Source of the DNA: an uncultured Lachnospiraceae bacterium
GTDB taxonomy: Bacteria > Bacillota > Clostridia > Lachnospirales > Lachnospiraceae
Length of the DNA stretch: 24,715 nt
Assembly: GCA_910585005.1 (NCBI GenBank)
Contig: CAJUCN010000030.1
Location: 1 to 24,715, forward strand
Direction of reading: 5' to 3'
Below, piece by piece: positions 5,735 through 13,550 of the stretch. A model generated the notes under the pieces. That model made no database searches. It had not been told where the DNA came from and worked only from the letters and a program-made list of their open reading frames with translations. Made by a program: the position numbers and the translations under genes. Numbering within the stretch: the stretch's first letter is position 1; the number at the start of each line of letters is the position of its first letter.

Positions 5735-7747
5735 CTACCGGGTTTGGCATAACGTCTGCTGCCGCCTGAATTGCACCGGAGTCATCCCGTAATTCTTTTT
5801 AAACAATCTGTTAAAATGCTCCACCGTCTCATAACCCACATCCGCTGCAATACTCTCCACCGTCCGGTTGGTCTCCTTGAGCAGTACCTTCGCCTTTCTC
5901 ATCCTGGCCTTTTTAACGGTTTCCTGGAAAGTAGCGCCAGTATGCTCTTTGATATATTTAGACAAATACGGCGCCGAAAGATGGAAATTACCTGAAAGCT
6001 CCTCCAAAGTCACATCCCGGTAATGGCTCTGTATATAGCGCATAATATCCACCATCCGCTCTTCCCGCCCCTCCGTGATATGCTCGCTCTTTGCCAGTTT
6101 ATTTCCTGCCGACACCAGCGCCGCAATGGAACTTTTGATAATGTCCTCATCGATCCCCACTCCCCAATGCATCCTCTCACTGCAAACAATACCGACATAA
6201 GCCGCAGCCCTTGAAGAAGATCCTCTGGACACGGCATGTTCTTCATAGACAGAAAGTTCATAGCTGATCCCAAAGTACAACTTTACCGCATTGCTGACCG
6301 CATCAAGACGTCCGTTTCCCGTAGCTTCAATCACCCGCTGTTCTTTCTCCTGTCTGATGGTCACCTTGGCCGTGATCCCATCCTCCACCTGCTGGAAATG
6401 GCACGCTGGTATGTCAAACACATCCCTCTGGTCAATATACTCGTCCTCAAAAATCCGGTAAACGTCTGCAGGAGCAAGTTCCTTATGGCGGTGATCGGAA
6501 ATACCCTTCATCAGATAACCTACTTCCTCTTTCATTTTATCCGGCAGCGCCATACCGAAATTCTGCTTCAGGATAAAGGCGATCCCGCCCTTGCCGGACT
6601 GGCTGTTAATGCGGATCACATCAGACTCATACTCCCTGCCCAGATCCTGGGGATCAATGGGAAGGTAGGGAACATCCCAGCGTCCCTTACTTTTCCCCTC
6701 TTTCCACCATGCCATCCCCTTGGATATGGCATCCTGATGGGAGCCTGAAAAGGCAGTAAACACCAGATCCCCGGCGTAAGGCATCCTTTCATAAACTTTC
6801 ATTCCGGTAAGCCTTTCGTAGGTTTCACGGATTTTGCCTACATCCGAAAAATCAAGCCCGGGATTTACCCCATGGCATACCATATTCATCGCAAGGGTCA
6901 CAACATCCACATTTCCCGTCCTCTCGCCGTTTCCAAATAAAGTTCCCTCTACCCGGTCGGCGCCGGCCAATACTCCAAACTCCGCGTCACTGATCCCACA
7001 TCCTCTGTCATTATGGGGATGCACGCTTAAAATAACGCTGTCCCTGTATTTGAGATGCTTATGGATATATTCCACCTGACAGGCAAATACATGAGGCATA
7101 GCGATCTGGACTGTCGTAGGGATATTGATGATCGCTTTATGTCCCTGGTCTGGCTCCCATACGTCAAGTACTGCATTACAGACTTCCACTGCATAATCCA
7201 CTTCTGTCCCCGGAAAGCTTTCCGGGCTGTACTCAAAAGTAAAATTCCCTTCCGTTTCCTTTGCAATCTCCTTAAGCAGTCTCGCGCCATCTACCGCAAG
7301 CTTCTTCACTTCTTCCTTGGATTTGCGAAACACCTGCTGCCTTTGTGCCACAGAAGTTGAATTGTAAAGATGGACAACCGCTGCCGGGGCGCCTTCAATT
7401 GCCTCAAAAGTCTTCCTGATGATATGCTCCCTTGCCTGGGTAAGCACCTGGATCGTTACGTCCGGGGGAATCATTCCCCTTTCGATCAGCTCACGCACAA
7501 ACTGATACTCCGTATCGGAGGCAGCCGGGAACCCTACTTCGATCTCCTTAAACCCCACTTCCAGAAGCATTTGAAAAAACTCCAGTTTTTCCTCCAAACT
7601 CATGGGCTTGATCAGCGCCTGGTTCCCATCCCTTAGATCCACACTGCACCAAATAGGTGGTGTTGTCACCGTGTCCTTCTTCACCCAGTCATAAGTCACC
7701 TCCGGGGGCATAAAATAAGATTTCCCATACTTCGCCTCTGCATACAT
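5735..7747 (-). CDS. leuA: 2-isopropylmalate synthase fused to a C-terminal AraC-type DNA-binding domain
   Basis: A continuous 670-codon gene. Residues 1-552 are a complete 2-isopropylmalate synthase (acetyl-CoA + 2-ketoisovalerate, first committed step of leucine synthesis). The catalytic TIM barrel (about 30-310) has DLRDGNQ (Arg39, metal ligand Asp40), HPHNDRG (metal ligands His243, His245) and the GNGERTGN loop near 272-279. A linker subdomain and the C-terminal leucine-binding regulatory domain (about 430-552) follow. After a short linker, residues 565-665 are a full AraC/XylS DNA-binding domain: first helix-turn-helix at 579-600 (VTLEELSGNFHLSAPYLSKY), second at about 629-650, and the family signature ending GYETVEHFNRLFKKNYGMTP. 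Typical LeuA of this type ends near residue 560, so the AraC part is an added domain. Upstream there is a candidate promoter and a long hairpin. I infer, but cannot show, that leucine binding could modulate DNA binding. Confidence 0.93.
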   Translation of the reverse strand: MYAEAKYGKSYFMPPEVTYDWVKKDTVTTPPIWCSVDLRDGNQALIKPMSLEEKLEFFQMLLEVGFKEIEVGFPAASDTEYQFVRELIERGMIPPDVTIQVLTQAREHIIRKTFEAIEGAPAAVVHLYNSTSVAQRQQVFRKSKEEVKKLAVDGARLLKEIAKETEGNFTFEYSPESFPGTEVDYAVEVCNAVLDVWEPDQGHKAIINIPTTVQIAMPHVFACQVEYIHKHLKYRDSVILSVHPHNDRGCGISDAEFGVLAGADRVEGTLFGNGERTGNVDVVTLAMNMVCHGVNPGLDFSDVGKIRETYERLTGMKVYERMPYAGDLVFTAFSGSHQDAISKGMAWWKEGKSKGRWDVPYLPIDPQDLGREYESDVIRINSQSGKGGIAFILKQNFGMALPDKMKEEVGYLMKGISDHRHKELAPADVYRIFEDEYIDQRDVFDIPACHFQQVEDGITAKVTIRQEKEQRVIEATGNGRLDAVSNAVKLYFGISYELSVYEEHAVSRGSSSRAAAYVGIVCSERMHWGVGIDEDIIKSSIAALVSAGNKLAKSEHITEGREERMVDIMRYIQSHYRDVTLEELSGNFHLSAPYLSKYIKEHTGATFQETVKKARMRKAKVLLKETNRTVESIAADVGYETVEHFNRLFKKNYGMTPVQFRRQQTLCQTR

Positions 7748-7792
7748 CCTTTTCGTCCTCTCTTTCCTGTCATGGTTTTAGCTGTTAAAATA

Positions 7793-7832
7793 ACGTCCCT
7801 ATAAATATCCTGAAAGATATTCATAGAGACGT
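7793..7832 (-). promoter_or_regulatory. Long leader hairpin upstream of leuA-araC; attenuator or esterase terminator
   Basis: A 17-bp stem (arms 7793-7809 and 7816-7832, two G-T wobbles, six-base loop) is followed on the minus strand by TTATTTT. It lies 46 bases before the LeuA start and downstream of a candidate promoter at 7862-7890. It may therefore be an attenuator in the leader, or simply the terminator of the esterase operon if that promoter is not real. I see no T-box motif and no run of leucine codons. Confidence 0.7.
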
Positions 7833-7861
7833 AAACGAAATCTGTACTTTTGATGGTGTCA

Positions 7862-7890
7862 ATCTTATCATAGCGCAGCAGGCGTTACAA
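7862..7890 (-). promoter_or_regulatory. Candidate promoter of leuA-araC
   Basis: On the minus strand, TTGTAA (7890-7885) and TAAGAT (7867-7862) are 17 bases apart. Transcription would start near 7855 and give a leader of about 108 bases that includes the 7793-7832 hairpin. The hexamers are imperfect, so confidence is moderate. Confidence 0.5.
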
Positions 7891-7909
7891 GGTATGATTT
7901 TAATCAATT

Positions 7910-8698
7910 TTATTGATCTATTTTATTTTCGCTGATCCATTCTGCTGATTTTTCAAAATACTCTTTCCAAAAGACCATATCATGAATTCCCTTGCTCTCA
8001 AGATATAAATGTCCGATCTGCTGCTCTTCCAGGAACTGGTGAAATTCCCGGTTATTTTCAAGGAGAAAATCCTCCGTCCCACACGCCATATAAATAGCCG
8101 GGATCTCCTTTCCCTCTTCCTTTAGCCGTTTTACCAGCGTTTCCGGATTATTTTCGCTCTCCTCAAGGGCCTTAAGATCATCAAAGCACCTGAAATAATA
8201 CTCATAATTGGCCACATCATTGCCGCCCCCTTCCCTGATCTTTGCCACCTCATGGACAATCAGCGCCGAAGAAAGCGCAACGATCCTGCCAAAATTTTCA
8301 GGAAAACTCAGCCCCGTATGCAAAGCGCCAAATCCTCCCATGGACAGGCCCGCAAGAAATGTATCCTCCCTGGTAAGCGCAAGCCCAAAAGTTTTCCGCA
8401 CATACGCAACCAGTTCCTTTCCCACATAAGTGCAATACCCAAAGCCAGTGGCCTTATTGTCCAGATAAAAGGAATTTTCCCCGTTTGGCATGACCATAGC
8501 AAAGCCATACTTTTCTGCTAAATATGTCAGTTCCCAAAAATCCTCACTGCTTCCTGTATAACCATGGAGAAAAAAGCCTGTCTTCCTCACTTTATTTTCT
8601 TCTATGGAACCTTCCCTCAGATCATTGGGGATAAACATATTAAAATTTACTGTTCTTTGCAAAGATTGTGAAAAAAAGTTAATACGAAATACTGCCAT
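7910..8698 (-). CDS. Alpha/beta-hydrolase esterase, family-1 carbohydrate-esterase-like
   Basis: A 262-aa serine esterase with no signal peptide, so intracellular. The oxyanion-hole motif HGYTGS is at residues 45-50, the nucleophile Ser119 in GLSMGG, the acid Asp210 in CGTEDFLL and the base His239 in KGIHDM. This arrangement is typical of the esterase D/tributyrin esterase/acetyl-xylan esterase group. Its ATG overlaps the stop codon of the LacI-type gene (TAATG), so translation is coupled. Together with the GH43 gene upstream, a role in removing acetyl or feruloyl groups from imported hemicellulose oligosaccharides is likely. The exact substrate cannot be told, and a generic short-chain esterase is the alternative. 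Confidence 0.86.
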   Translation of the reverse strand: MAVFRINFFSQSLQRTVNFNMFIPNDLREGSIEENKVRKTGFFLHGYTGSSEDFWELTYLAEKYGFAMVMPNGENSFYLDNKATGFGYCTYVGKELVAYVRKTFGLALTREDTFLAGLSMGGFGALHTGLSFPENFGRIVALSSALIVHEVAKIREGGGNDVANYEYYFRCFDDLKALEESENNPETLVKRLKEEGKEIPAIYMACGTEDFLLENNREFHQFLEEQQIGHLYLESKGIHDMVFWKEYFEKSAEWISENKIDQ

Positions 8699-9741
8699 TA
8701 GTCCCTCCTGTTCTCAACGGAATCCCTCTCCGTAAGCCTGCATGGGATCCGCACAATGCCAAGATCCAAAATACCTTCCTCGCTCTCCAGGGCGCCCACC
8801 ATCATCCGTGCTGATGCAGTTCCAATCTCCTGTAGGGGGATTTTGTTTGTGGTAAGTCCCGGACGCAGGTAATCCGCTATTTCTTTGTCATCATAACCTA
8901 CGATGGAAATATCCTTTCCCACTGCCAGCCCTTTTTCATAGGTATAGTCGTACACTCCCGCCGCCATATTATCATTCATACAAAAGACGGCGCTCACTCC
9001 TTCTTCCAATAAACCTTCCGTTTCCCTGTATCCCGCTTCCCTGCACCAGTTTCCATACCTGACCCAGCAGGGATTATAAAGGATATTCCCTTCAAAAAGG
9101 GCTTTTTGGTATCCTAAGAGACGGTTTTGGGTATGCAGGTTATCAGCCATCCCGCCGATTACCCCTATCCTGGTATGTCCCTTGGAAATCAGATAACGGG
9201 TCATGTCATATCCCCCCTTCTCATCATCAATGATCACGGATGGATATTTCTTGTTCCAGGATACCCCATAAGCGAATACCACCGGCAAGGGAAAATCCTC
9301 TGGCAGGCTGTTTATGATCCTGCAATGCCCTGCCACATAGATTAATCCATCCACCCGGATAGACAACGCTTCCTGTAGCACCGGATTTAAAACTGCTTTC
9401 AGTTTTTCCGAATCTTCAAACCATGTGTCCTGCCATTTATCATACAGCCTGAGATTCATCAGGATCGTACGGTATCCATGATCGTCACAATACGCCATGA
9501 TTGCCTCAACAATAGGGCTGGTGCTGAATTCATTTAAGTCTTCTGTGATAATTCCCAACATACGGTTTTTTTGCTTACGCATACTCTGTGCAAAAAAATT
9601 GGGCTGATAGCCAGTTTCCCTGACCATTTCGAGCACCCTTTGCCTGGTCTGCTCACTCATATTAGTTTTCCCGTTCAAAATATTAGAAACCGTGCTAGGC
9701 GACACGTTGCATCGTCTGGCTATTTCTTTTACTGTAACCAC
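8698..9741 (-). CDS. LacI-family transcriptional regulator
   Basis: A 347-aa sugar-responsive repressor. The N-terminal helix-turn-helix and hinge (VTVKEIARRCNVSPSTVSNI, residues 2-21, then a helix to about 60) is followed by a periplasmic-binding-protein-like ligand domain (about 62-340) with the usual MNDNMAAG and ISIVGYDD segments. The start is GTG at 9741, supported by GAGGGGG five bases upstream. It lies third in the GH43-chemoreceptor-lacI-esterase run, 17 bases after the chemoreceptor. It probably binds the CG-centred palindromes at 13312-13323 and 11807-11818, which have the LacI-family operator form. The inducer is inferred to be a hemicellulose-derived sugar; residues alone do not identify it. 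Confidence 0.93.
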   Translation of the reverse strand: MVTVKEIARRCNVSPSTVSNILNGKTNMSEQTRQRVLEMVRETGYQPNFFAQSMRKQKNRMLGIITEDLNEFSTSPIVEAIMAYCDDHGYRTILMNLRLYDKWQDTWFEDSEKLKAVLNPVLQEALSIRVDGLIYVAGHCRIINSLPEDFPLPVVFAYGVSWNKKYPSVIIDDEKGGYDMTRYLISKGHTRIGVIGGMADNLHTQNRLLGYQKALFEGNILYNPCWVRYGNWCREAGYRETEGLLEEGVSAVFCMNDNMAAGVYDYTYEKGLAVGKDISIVGYDDKEIADYLRPGLTTNKIPLQEIGTASARMMVGALESEEGILDLGIVRIPCRLTERDSVENRRD

Positions 9742-9758
9742 TAAATCCCCCTCTTCCT

Positions 9759-11792
9759 TTATAGCGTAAAAATTCCGATATTTTTTTCAATCGCATCGGT
9801 CAGCTCCGTCAATTCCTTCGCCGTTTGCAGAGTACTTCCCACCATATCACTGATCATCTCCGTGGAAGCAAGGGATTCTTCCGTCCCTGCAGCGTTCTCC
9901 TCGGCAATAGCCGTCAGGCTTTGGACAACATCCACCACCCATGTCCTTTCGTTATCCATATCAGAAATGGCTTGGTTCATGCTGATAATTTCCCTCTGGG
10001 TAACCGCAACCTCCTGGTTCACTTCCTCAAAACGGTTTTCCGTAGCGGATAAATGGCTGCTCTGGGTTTCCATAATGTCCCTTACGTCATCCATCAACTG
10101 CACTGCATTGGATGATTCTTTTAGCAGCACGTCAATAATGCCATCAATATACTTGGCTGAATCATTAGACTGCTCTGCAAGTTTTTTGATCTGCCCTGCA
10201 ACCACTGCAAACCCTCTTCCCTGCTCCCCGGCCCTTGCCGCTTCAATAGACGCATTCAGGGACAACAAATTGGTCTCCTCCGCAATGGAAGTGATAAGCT
10301 GCGCCGCATCCCGTATTTTCAGGGCTGAATCATTGGTTGTCAGCGTCTGGCGGCTGATCTGGCTAACTGCCTCTTTCGCCTTCTCGTTAATATTCCCCAG
10401 CTCCTGAAGCGTCCCCAGGGCCTCCTTGCTGGATCCACTGATCCTGTCGGCCACCTCATTTAACAGAAAGGACTTTTCTTTCGTTTCCATGATCCGGTTT
10501 CCGATATGGATAACGCTTTCCGATGCTTTTTCCGTTTCCTCCGCCTGGTTTCCTGCACCGGATGCGATCTCCTGGATCGCTGTCTCCACATTTTTGATGG
10601 CCTCTGCCGTAGAAGCAGCGCTTTCACTCATTTGATCCGCAGTTTTCTGGAGCCTTTCCACCTTTTCCTTTAACTCTACAATTACCTGGAAAATGGCGTT
10701 TACCAGAACCTTGGTGGCATCCGCAATCATGCCCACTTCATCTTTCCTGCCGCAATAAATCTCCAGTTCCTGCTTCCTTGTAAAATCCAGGGTACCGATC
10801 TGCTGGATGACTCCGGCTTCCCTATTGATATCCCGGGCAAGCAAAGATACGCAGATCCAGATCGCCAAAGACCCCGCTGCAAGGACAGCCAGACACAAAA
10901 ATGCAAGCCTTCCCGTCAGGGAAACCAAGGGTGCAAAAGCAATATCCTGGTCTGTCAGCACCACGAACACCCAATCCCTTTCTTTGATATGGTACATTGC
11001 CGAGATCATTTTTCTACCGCTTTGACTGTCCGTATATTCCAGGCTTCCTGTCTCTGTACCTGCATTCTGCGCCAGGTCCATCATCTGCAGGACATCTCCG
11101 TTTTCAATTACCGTCCCGATCAGTTCATCTTCCGGACAAAATATGTATGTTTTTGAAGCCGCATCCAGCAGCATATAATTACTGCCTTCCGTCTTTCCGG
11201 CAAGTCCATTTAGGGTGTCTCTAAGGCCTTCGGCATAGATCGCCGCGCCAACATACCCGATGGGCTGCCCCTCTCCCCCCGTGACAGGATAATACATGGA
11301 AATAACCTGCTTGCCTGTTGCCTTTGAAGCCATAATCCCGGTATTATACATTCCTTTGGCAAGCTCCTCCCGAAGCTGCTCTAAAGCATCCCCTTCCCTG
11401 AGTGTAACCCCGATCACTCCTGGCACATGAGAGGCTATTACGGTAGAGTTATAGTCTGCAGCATAAATATTTTCAAGATTGTCCCCTGTTCCGGCATAAA
11501 CATCCGTATATTCCTGGAGTTTCCCCACCCCAGCGCTATTACCCGGCGCCGTAAAAACTTCCTGCATCAATGGTTCTTGTGCGTATCCGATCAGATAAGC
11601 CTCCGCCTTATCCACATAATTCCGGACGATCTCAGCCTGGGTCATTACGGAATCGCTTAATTGCTGTATGATCGCCCCTCTCATGATCTTCGTCATCTGC
11701 AGATCCGTGCCAAGCCAAAGCCCCATCAGCCCAATGACTAATATCCCGATAGCAATCATACTGATTTTTACAGCCAGCTTTAAATTTTTCAT
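9759..11792 (-). CDS. Methyl-accepting chemotaxis protein with extracellular Cache-type sensor
   Basis: A 677-aa chemoreceptor. The first membrane helix is at about 8-28, followed by a large extracellular region (about 30-290) with Cache-like features (PVTGGEGQPIGYVGAAI, then a second subdomain with DWVFVVLTDQD) and a second membrane helix at 295-317. The HAMP-like segment (318-370) is poorly conserved. The cytoplasmic coiled-coil signalling domain contains the hairpin tip EETNLLSLNASIEAARAGEQ at 505-524, through GRGFAVVA. There is no C-terminal CheR-tethering pentapeptide. AAGGAG is well placed before the ATG. It lies between the GH43 and LacI-type genes, so it probably senses the same sugar or its binding protein. 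No other chemotaxis or flagellar gene is in the window. Confidence 0.94.
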   Translation of the reverse strand: MKNLKLAVKISMIAIGILVIGLMGLWLGTDLQMTKIMRGAIIQQLSDSVMTQAEIVRNYVDKAEAYLIGYAQEPLMQEVFTAPGNSAGVGKLQEYTDVYAGTGDNLENIYAADYNSTVIASHVPGVIGVTLREGDALEQLREELAKGMYNTGIMASKATGKQVISMYYPVTGGEGQPIGYVGAAIYAEGLRDTLNGLAGKTEGSNYMLLDAASKTYIFCPEDELIGTVIENGDVLQMMDLAQNAGTETGSLEYTDSQSGRKMISAMYHIKERDWVFVVLTDQDIAFAPLVSLTGRLAFLCLAVLAAGSLAIWICVSLLARDINREAGVIQQIGTLDFTRKQELEIYCGRKDEVGMIADATKVLVNAIFQVIVELKEKVERLQKTADQMSESAASTAEAIKNVETAIQEIASGAGNQAEETEKASESVIHIGNRIMETKEKSFLLNEVADRISGSSKEALGTLQELGNINEKAKEAVSQISRQTLTTNDSALKIRDAAQLITSIAEETNLLSLNASIEAARAGEQGRGFAVVAGQIKKLAEQSNDSAKYIDGIIDVLLKESSNAVQLMDDVRDIMETQSSHLSATENRFEEVNQEVAVTQREIISMNQAISDMDNERTWVVDVVQSLTAIAEENAAGTEESLASTEMISDMVGSTLQTAKELTELTDAIEKNIGIFTL

Positions 11793-11806
11793 AGTAGCTC
11801 CTTTCC

Positions 11807-11818
11807 CGAAACGTTTTA
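11807..11818. promoter_or_regulatory. Second LacI-type operator-like palindrome, before the chemoreceptor gene
   Basis: Centred on CG, with the perfect core AAACGTTT (11809-11816). On the minus strand it shares the 11-mer ATAAAACGTTT with the site at the GH43 promoter. It lies in the 45-base gap between the GH43 stop and the chemoreceptor start, where no clear promoter is seen, so it could be an internal repressor roadblock. Confidence 0.5.
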
Positions 11819-11837
11819 TCCTGATGCCAATTACCAG

Positions 11838-13235
11838 TTAAGAAAAAGTAAAGGATTTCAAACTTGCATTTCCGCCTCCCCGGTAAGTGATATAGACAGG
11901 CTGTATCCCATCCGGCATACAAAGATCCACCGTATAGGTTTCCCAGACATTGGAGTATTCCACTTGAATCCGTGCAAGCTCCTCTCCATCCCATTTTCGT
12001 CTTATTTCAAACACCCCGTCAGCGTATCCTCTCACCGTGATGCTAAAATGCTTTACATTCCTACAGTCAAAATACTTAAACCCGGCTGTGGCAGAGTCCG
12101 TCATGTTGGCAATATACCCGTCCAGTTCATCTCCGTCACGTCCATCCTGCATGATCTTGGGAAAACGGTCACCTCCAACATAAACAGAAGGTTCCTGTGT
12201 AAACAGGTTACAGGCAAGGTATGCCGGATATTCCCCTTTGCCCTCTAACGCTTTGCCGTTAAGCCCGCAAGACGTCATCTCAACCTGTGCAATGTCCCCT
12301 TTCCCGTCAAAGCAGATCTCTTCTGCACAGCCTTGTCTGCTGTACCAGGTTCCATTGGTGTGCCGGTGATAAAAGATAAACCACTTCTCCCCCACCTGCA
12401 CGATACTGCCATGGTTATTTGCCCCGTAAGCAGCCGGAAGGTCAGCGGGCTTATAAGAGTCAATGTGCAGATCGCAATTGCTTACGATCACCCCCTTATA
12501 CTCAAATCCTTCTGTAGGGCTGCTGCTGACTGCATAGCACAATTCATGCATAACCTGGGAAGAATAGATAAAATAATAGGTATCCCCTCTCTTACGGATA
12601 GACGGCGCTTCAAAAAAAGCGTGGCCCTCATACCCGGTTCCCTCGCTGTACTCACAGCCGGGCGCTAAGATCCTTGGCGCTTCCCTCACAGTAAGCATAT
12701 CCCGGTCAAGGACGGTGACCATGGCGCCTGTCCTTGTCTTATCCCCCGGCCCGCAAAAACCGGTGTAGAGGTATGTGATCTCCCCTTCCGTCAAAACAGC
12801 CGGGTCAAACTGCGGCTCATCCCCTGCCCTCTCTCCAAGCCTTACCCCGTCAGGGTAACTGACATACCCGTAAAACTGGTATTCTCCCGCCGGCGTATCA
12901 CACACGGCTACCGATACCACGGATACATGATCCAGCACATAATATAGATAATATCTTCCGTCAGGCCCCACTGTCACATCGGGGGCATATAAGCACATTT
13001 TCCCTTCTCTGTTCAGCGGATCGGCCGTCTTGGGGTAAATGACCCCCTCATAGCGCCAGTCCCCCAGATCGTCTATTGCCGCGGACCAGCACACATAGTC
13101 CCCCAGGCAAAACACATGCCCATTATAATAATCATGGGAACCATAAACATAAACTCTCCCGTCAAAAACATAAGGTTCCCCATCCGGGATATACTCCCAC
13201 GACGGTAAATAAGGATTATAAGCCTGCTTTTTCAT
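11838..13235 (-). CDS. Glycoside hydrolase family 43 with C-terminal CBM6-like domain
   Basis: A 465-aa intracellular (no signal peptide) GH43 enzyme, probably an arabinofuranosidase or xylosidase acting on arabinoxylan fragments. It has a five-bladed propeller of about residues 1-330. The expected catalytic carboxylates are Asp18 (IPDGEPYVFDG), the pKa-tuning Asp86 (YAPDVTV) and the acid Glu209 (FFEAPSIRK); the conserved NNHGS is at 273-277. Residues about 340-465 form a beta-rich domain (KYFDCRNVKHFSITVRGYADG, YITYRGGG) of the CBM6 type. I use the ATG at 13235, nine bases after AGGAG; the in-frame GTG at 13241 is too close to it. It is the first gene of the operon, behind a strong promoter with an operator. 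Linkage and sugar specificity are not decided by the sequence. Confidence 0.9.
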   Translation of the reverse strand: MKKQAYNPYLPSWEYIPDGEPYVFDGRVYVYGSHDYYNGHVFCLGDYVCWSAAIDDLGDWRYEGVIYPKTADPLNREGKMCLYAPDVTVGPDGRYYLYYVLDHVSVVSVAVCDTPAGEYQFYGYVSYPDGVRLGERAGDEPQFDPAVLTEGEITYLYTGFCGPGDKTRTGAMVTVLDRDMLTVREAPRILAPGCEYSEGTGYEGHAFFEAPSIRKRGDTYYFIYSSQVMHELCYAVSSSPTEGFEYKGVIVSNCDLHIDSYKPADLPAAYGANNHGSIVQVGEKWFIFYHRHTNGTWYSRQGCAEEICFDGKGDIAQVEMTSCGLNGKALEGKGEYPAYLACNLFTQEPSVYVGGDRFPKIMQDGRDGDELDGYIANMTDSATAGFKYFDCRNVKHFSITVRGYADGVFEIRRKWDGEELARIQVEYSNVWETYTVDLCMPDGIQPVYITYRGGGNASLKSFTFS

Positions 13236-13311
13236 GATCACCTTCTCCTTTTCAACATAGTTGTCATTCCTTCCCGCAGTAACATAAGATCACGGACAAA
13301 TCCTGCGCTAG

Positions 13312-13323
13312 TAAAACGTTTTA
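13312..13323. promoter_or_regulatory. LacI-type operator at the GH43 promoter
   Basis: TAAAACGTTTTA is a perfect 12-bp palindrome centred on CG, the typical LacI-family form. It lies about 7-18 bases downstream of the predicted transcription start of the GH43 operon, a classic position for repression. A second copy occurs at 11807-11818. The cognate regulator is presumably the LacI-type protein in the same operon. Confidence 0.65.
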
Positions 13324-13336
13324 TAATATATAAGTA

Positions 13337-13366
13337 ATTTTACCGTTTCTATGAAATGCTTGTCAA
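13337..13366 (-). promoter_or_regulatory. SigA-type promoter of the GH43-chemoreceptor-lacI-esterase operon
   Basis: On the minus strand, TTGACA (13366-13361) and TAAAAT (13342-13337) are 18 bases apart, with transcription starting near 13330. The gap between the divergent GH43 and flavodiiron genes (13236-13550, 315 bp) holds this promoter, the operator, the opposite promoter for the flavodiiron gene and a leader hairpin; I see no gene in it. Confidence 0.75.
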
Positions 13367-13448
13367 TAAAATCATGTTAAAAATAAGGATTTGAATACGG
13401 AATTTTCTTACTAATCCGTTTAACAAAAAAGGGAGTAAGTTTCGGCAA

Positions 13449-13477
13449 TTGACAGCCCCTAAGAAACTTGTTAACAT
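13449..13477 (+). promoter_or_regulatory. SigA-type promoter of the flavodiiron gene
   Basis: TTGACA (13449-13454) and TAACAT (13472-13477) are 17 bases apart. Transcription would begin near 13484. The leader of about 67 bases can form a 7-bp hairpin, CCCTTAG pairing with CTGAGGG (about 13498-13519), close to the ribosome binding site AGGAGG. Confidence 0.8.
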
Positions 13478-13550
13478 AGAACTGCCAAATGACGCCCCCT
13501 TAGGCATATTCCCTGAGGGATAACAATTTCATTCAGGAGGATCCAAAGCT

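Noticed and set aside
5523..5750. Minus-strand ORF of 75 codons between leuA-araC and the small genes
   Set aside because: It reads through the consensus promoter in another frame than the 38-aa ORF, which has the ribosome binding site and a coherent membrane helix.
6236..6748. Plus-strand ORF (170 codons) inside leuA-araC
   Set aside because: Antisense to conserved LeuA sequence; no start signals or domain.
7748..7909. Leucine T-box or leader peptide before leuA-araC
   Set aside because: No T-box consensus such as GGGTGG(N)ACC is present, and no short ORF with leucine codons. A short ATG frame inside the hairpin has no ribosome binding site.
9862..10407. Plus-strand ORF (181 codons) opposite the chemoreceptor
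   Set aside because: Ser/Ala-rich shadow of the heptad-rich chemoreceptor coding strand, with no expression signals.
13320..13334. PerR-like TTATAATNATTATAA box near the flavodiiron promoter
   Set aside because: Only the left half resembles the consensus, and it lies in the opposite promoter, over 100 bases from the flavodiiron promoter.
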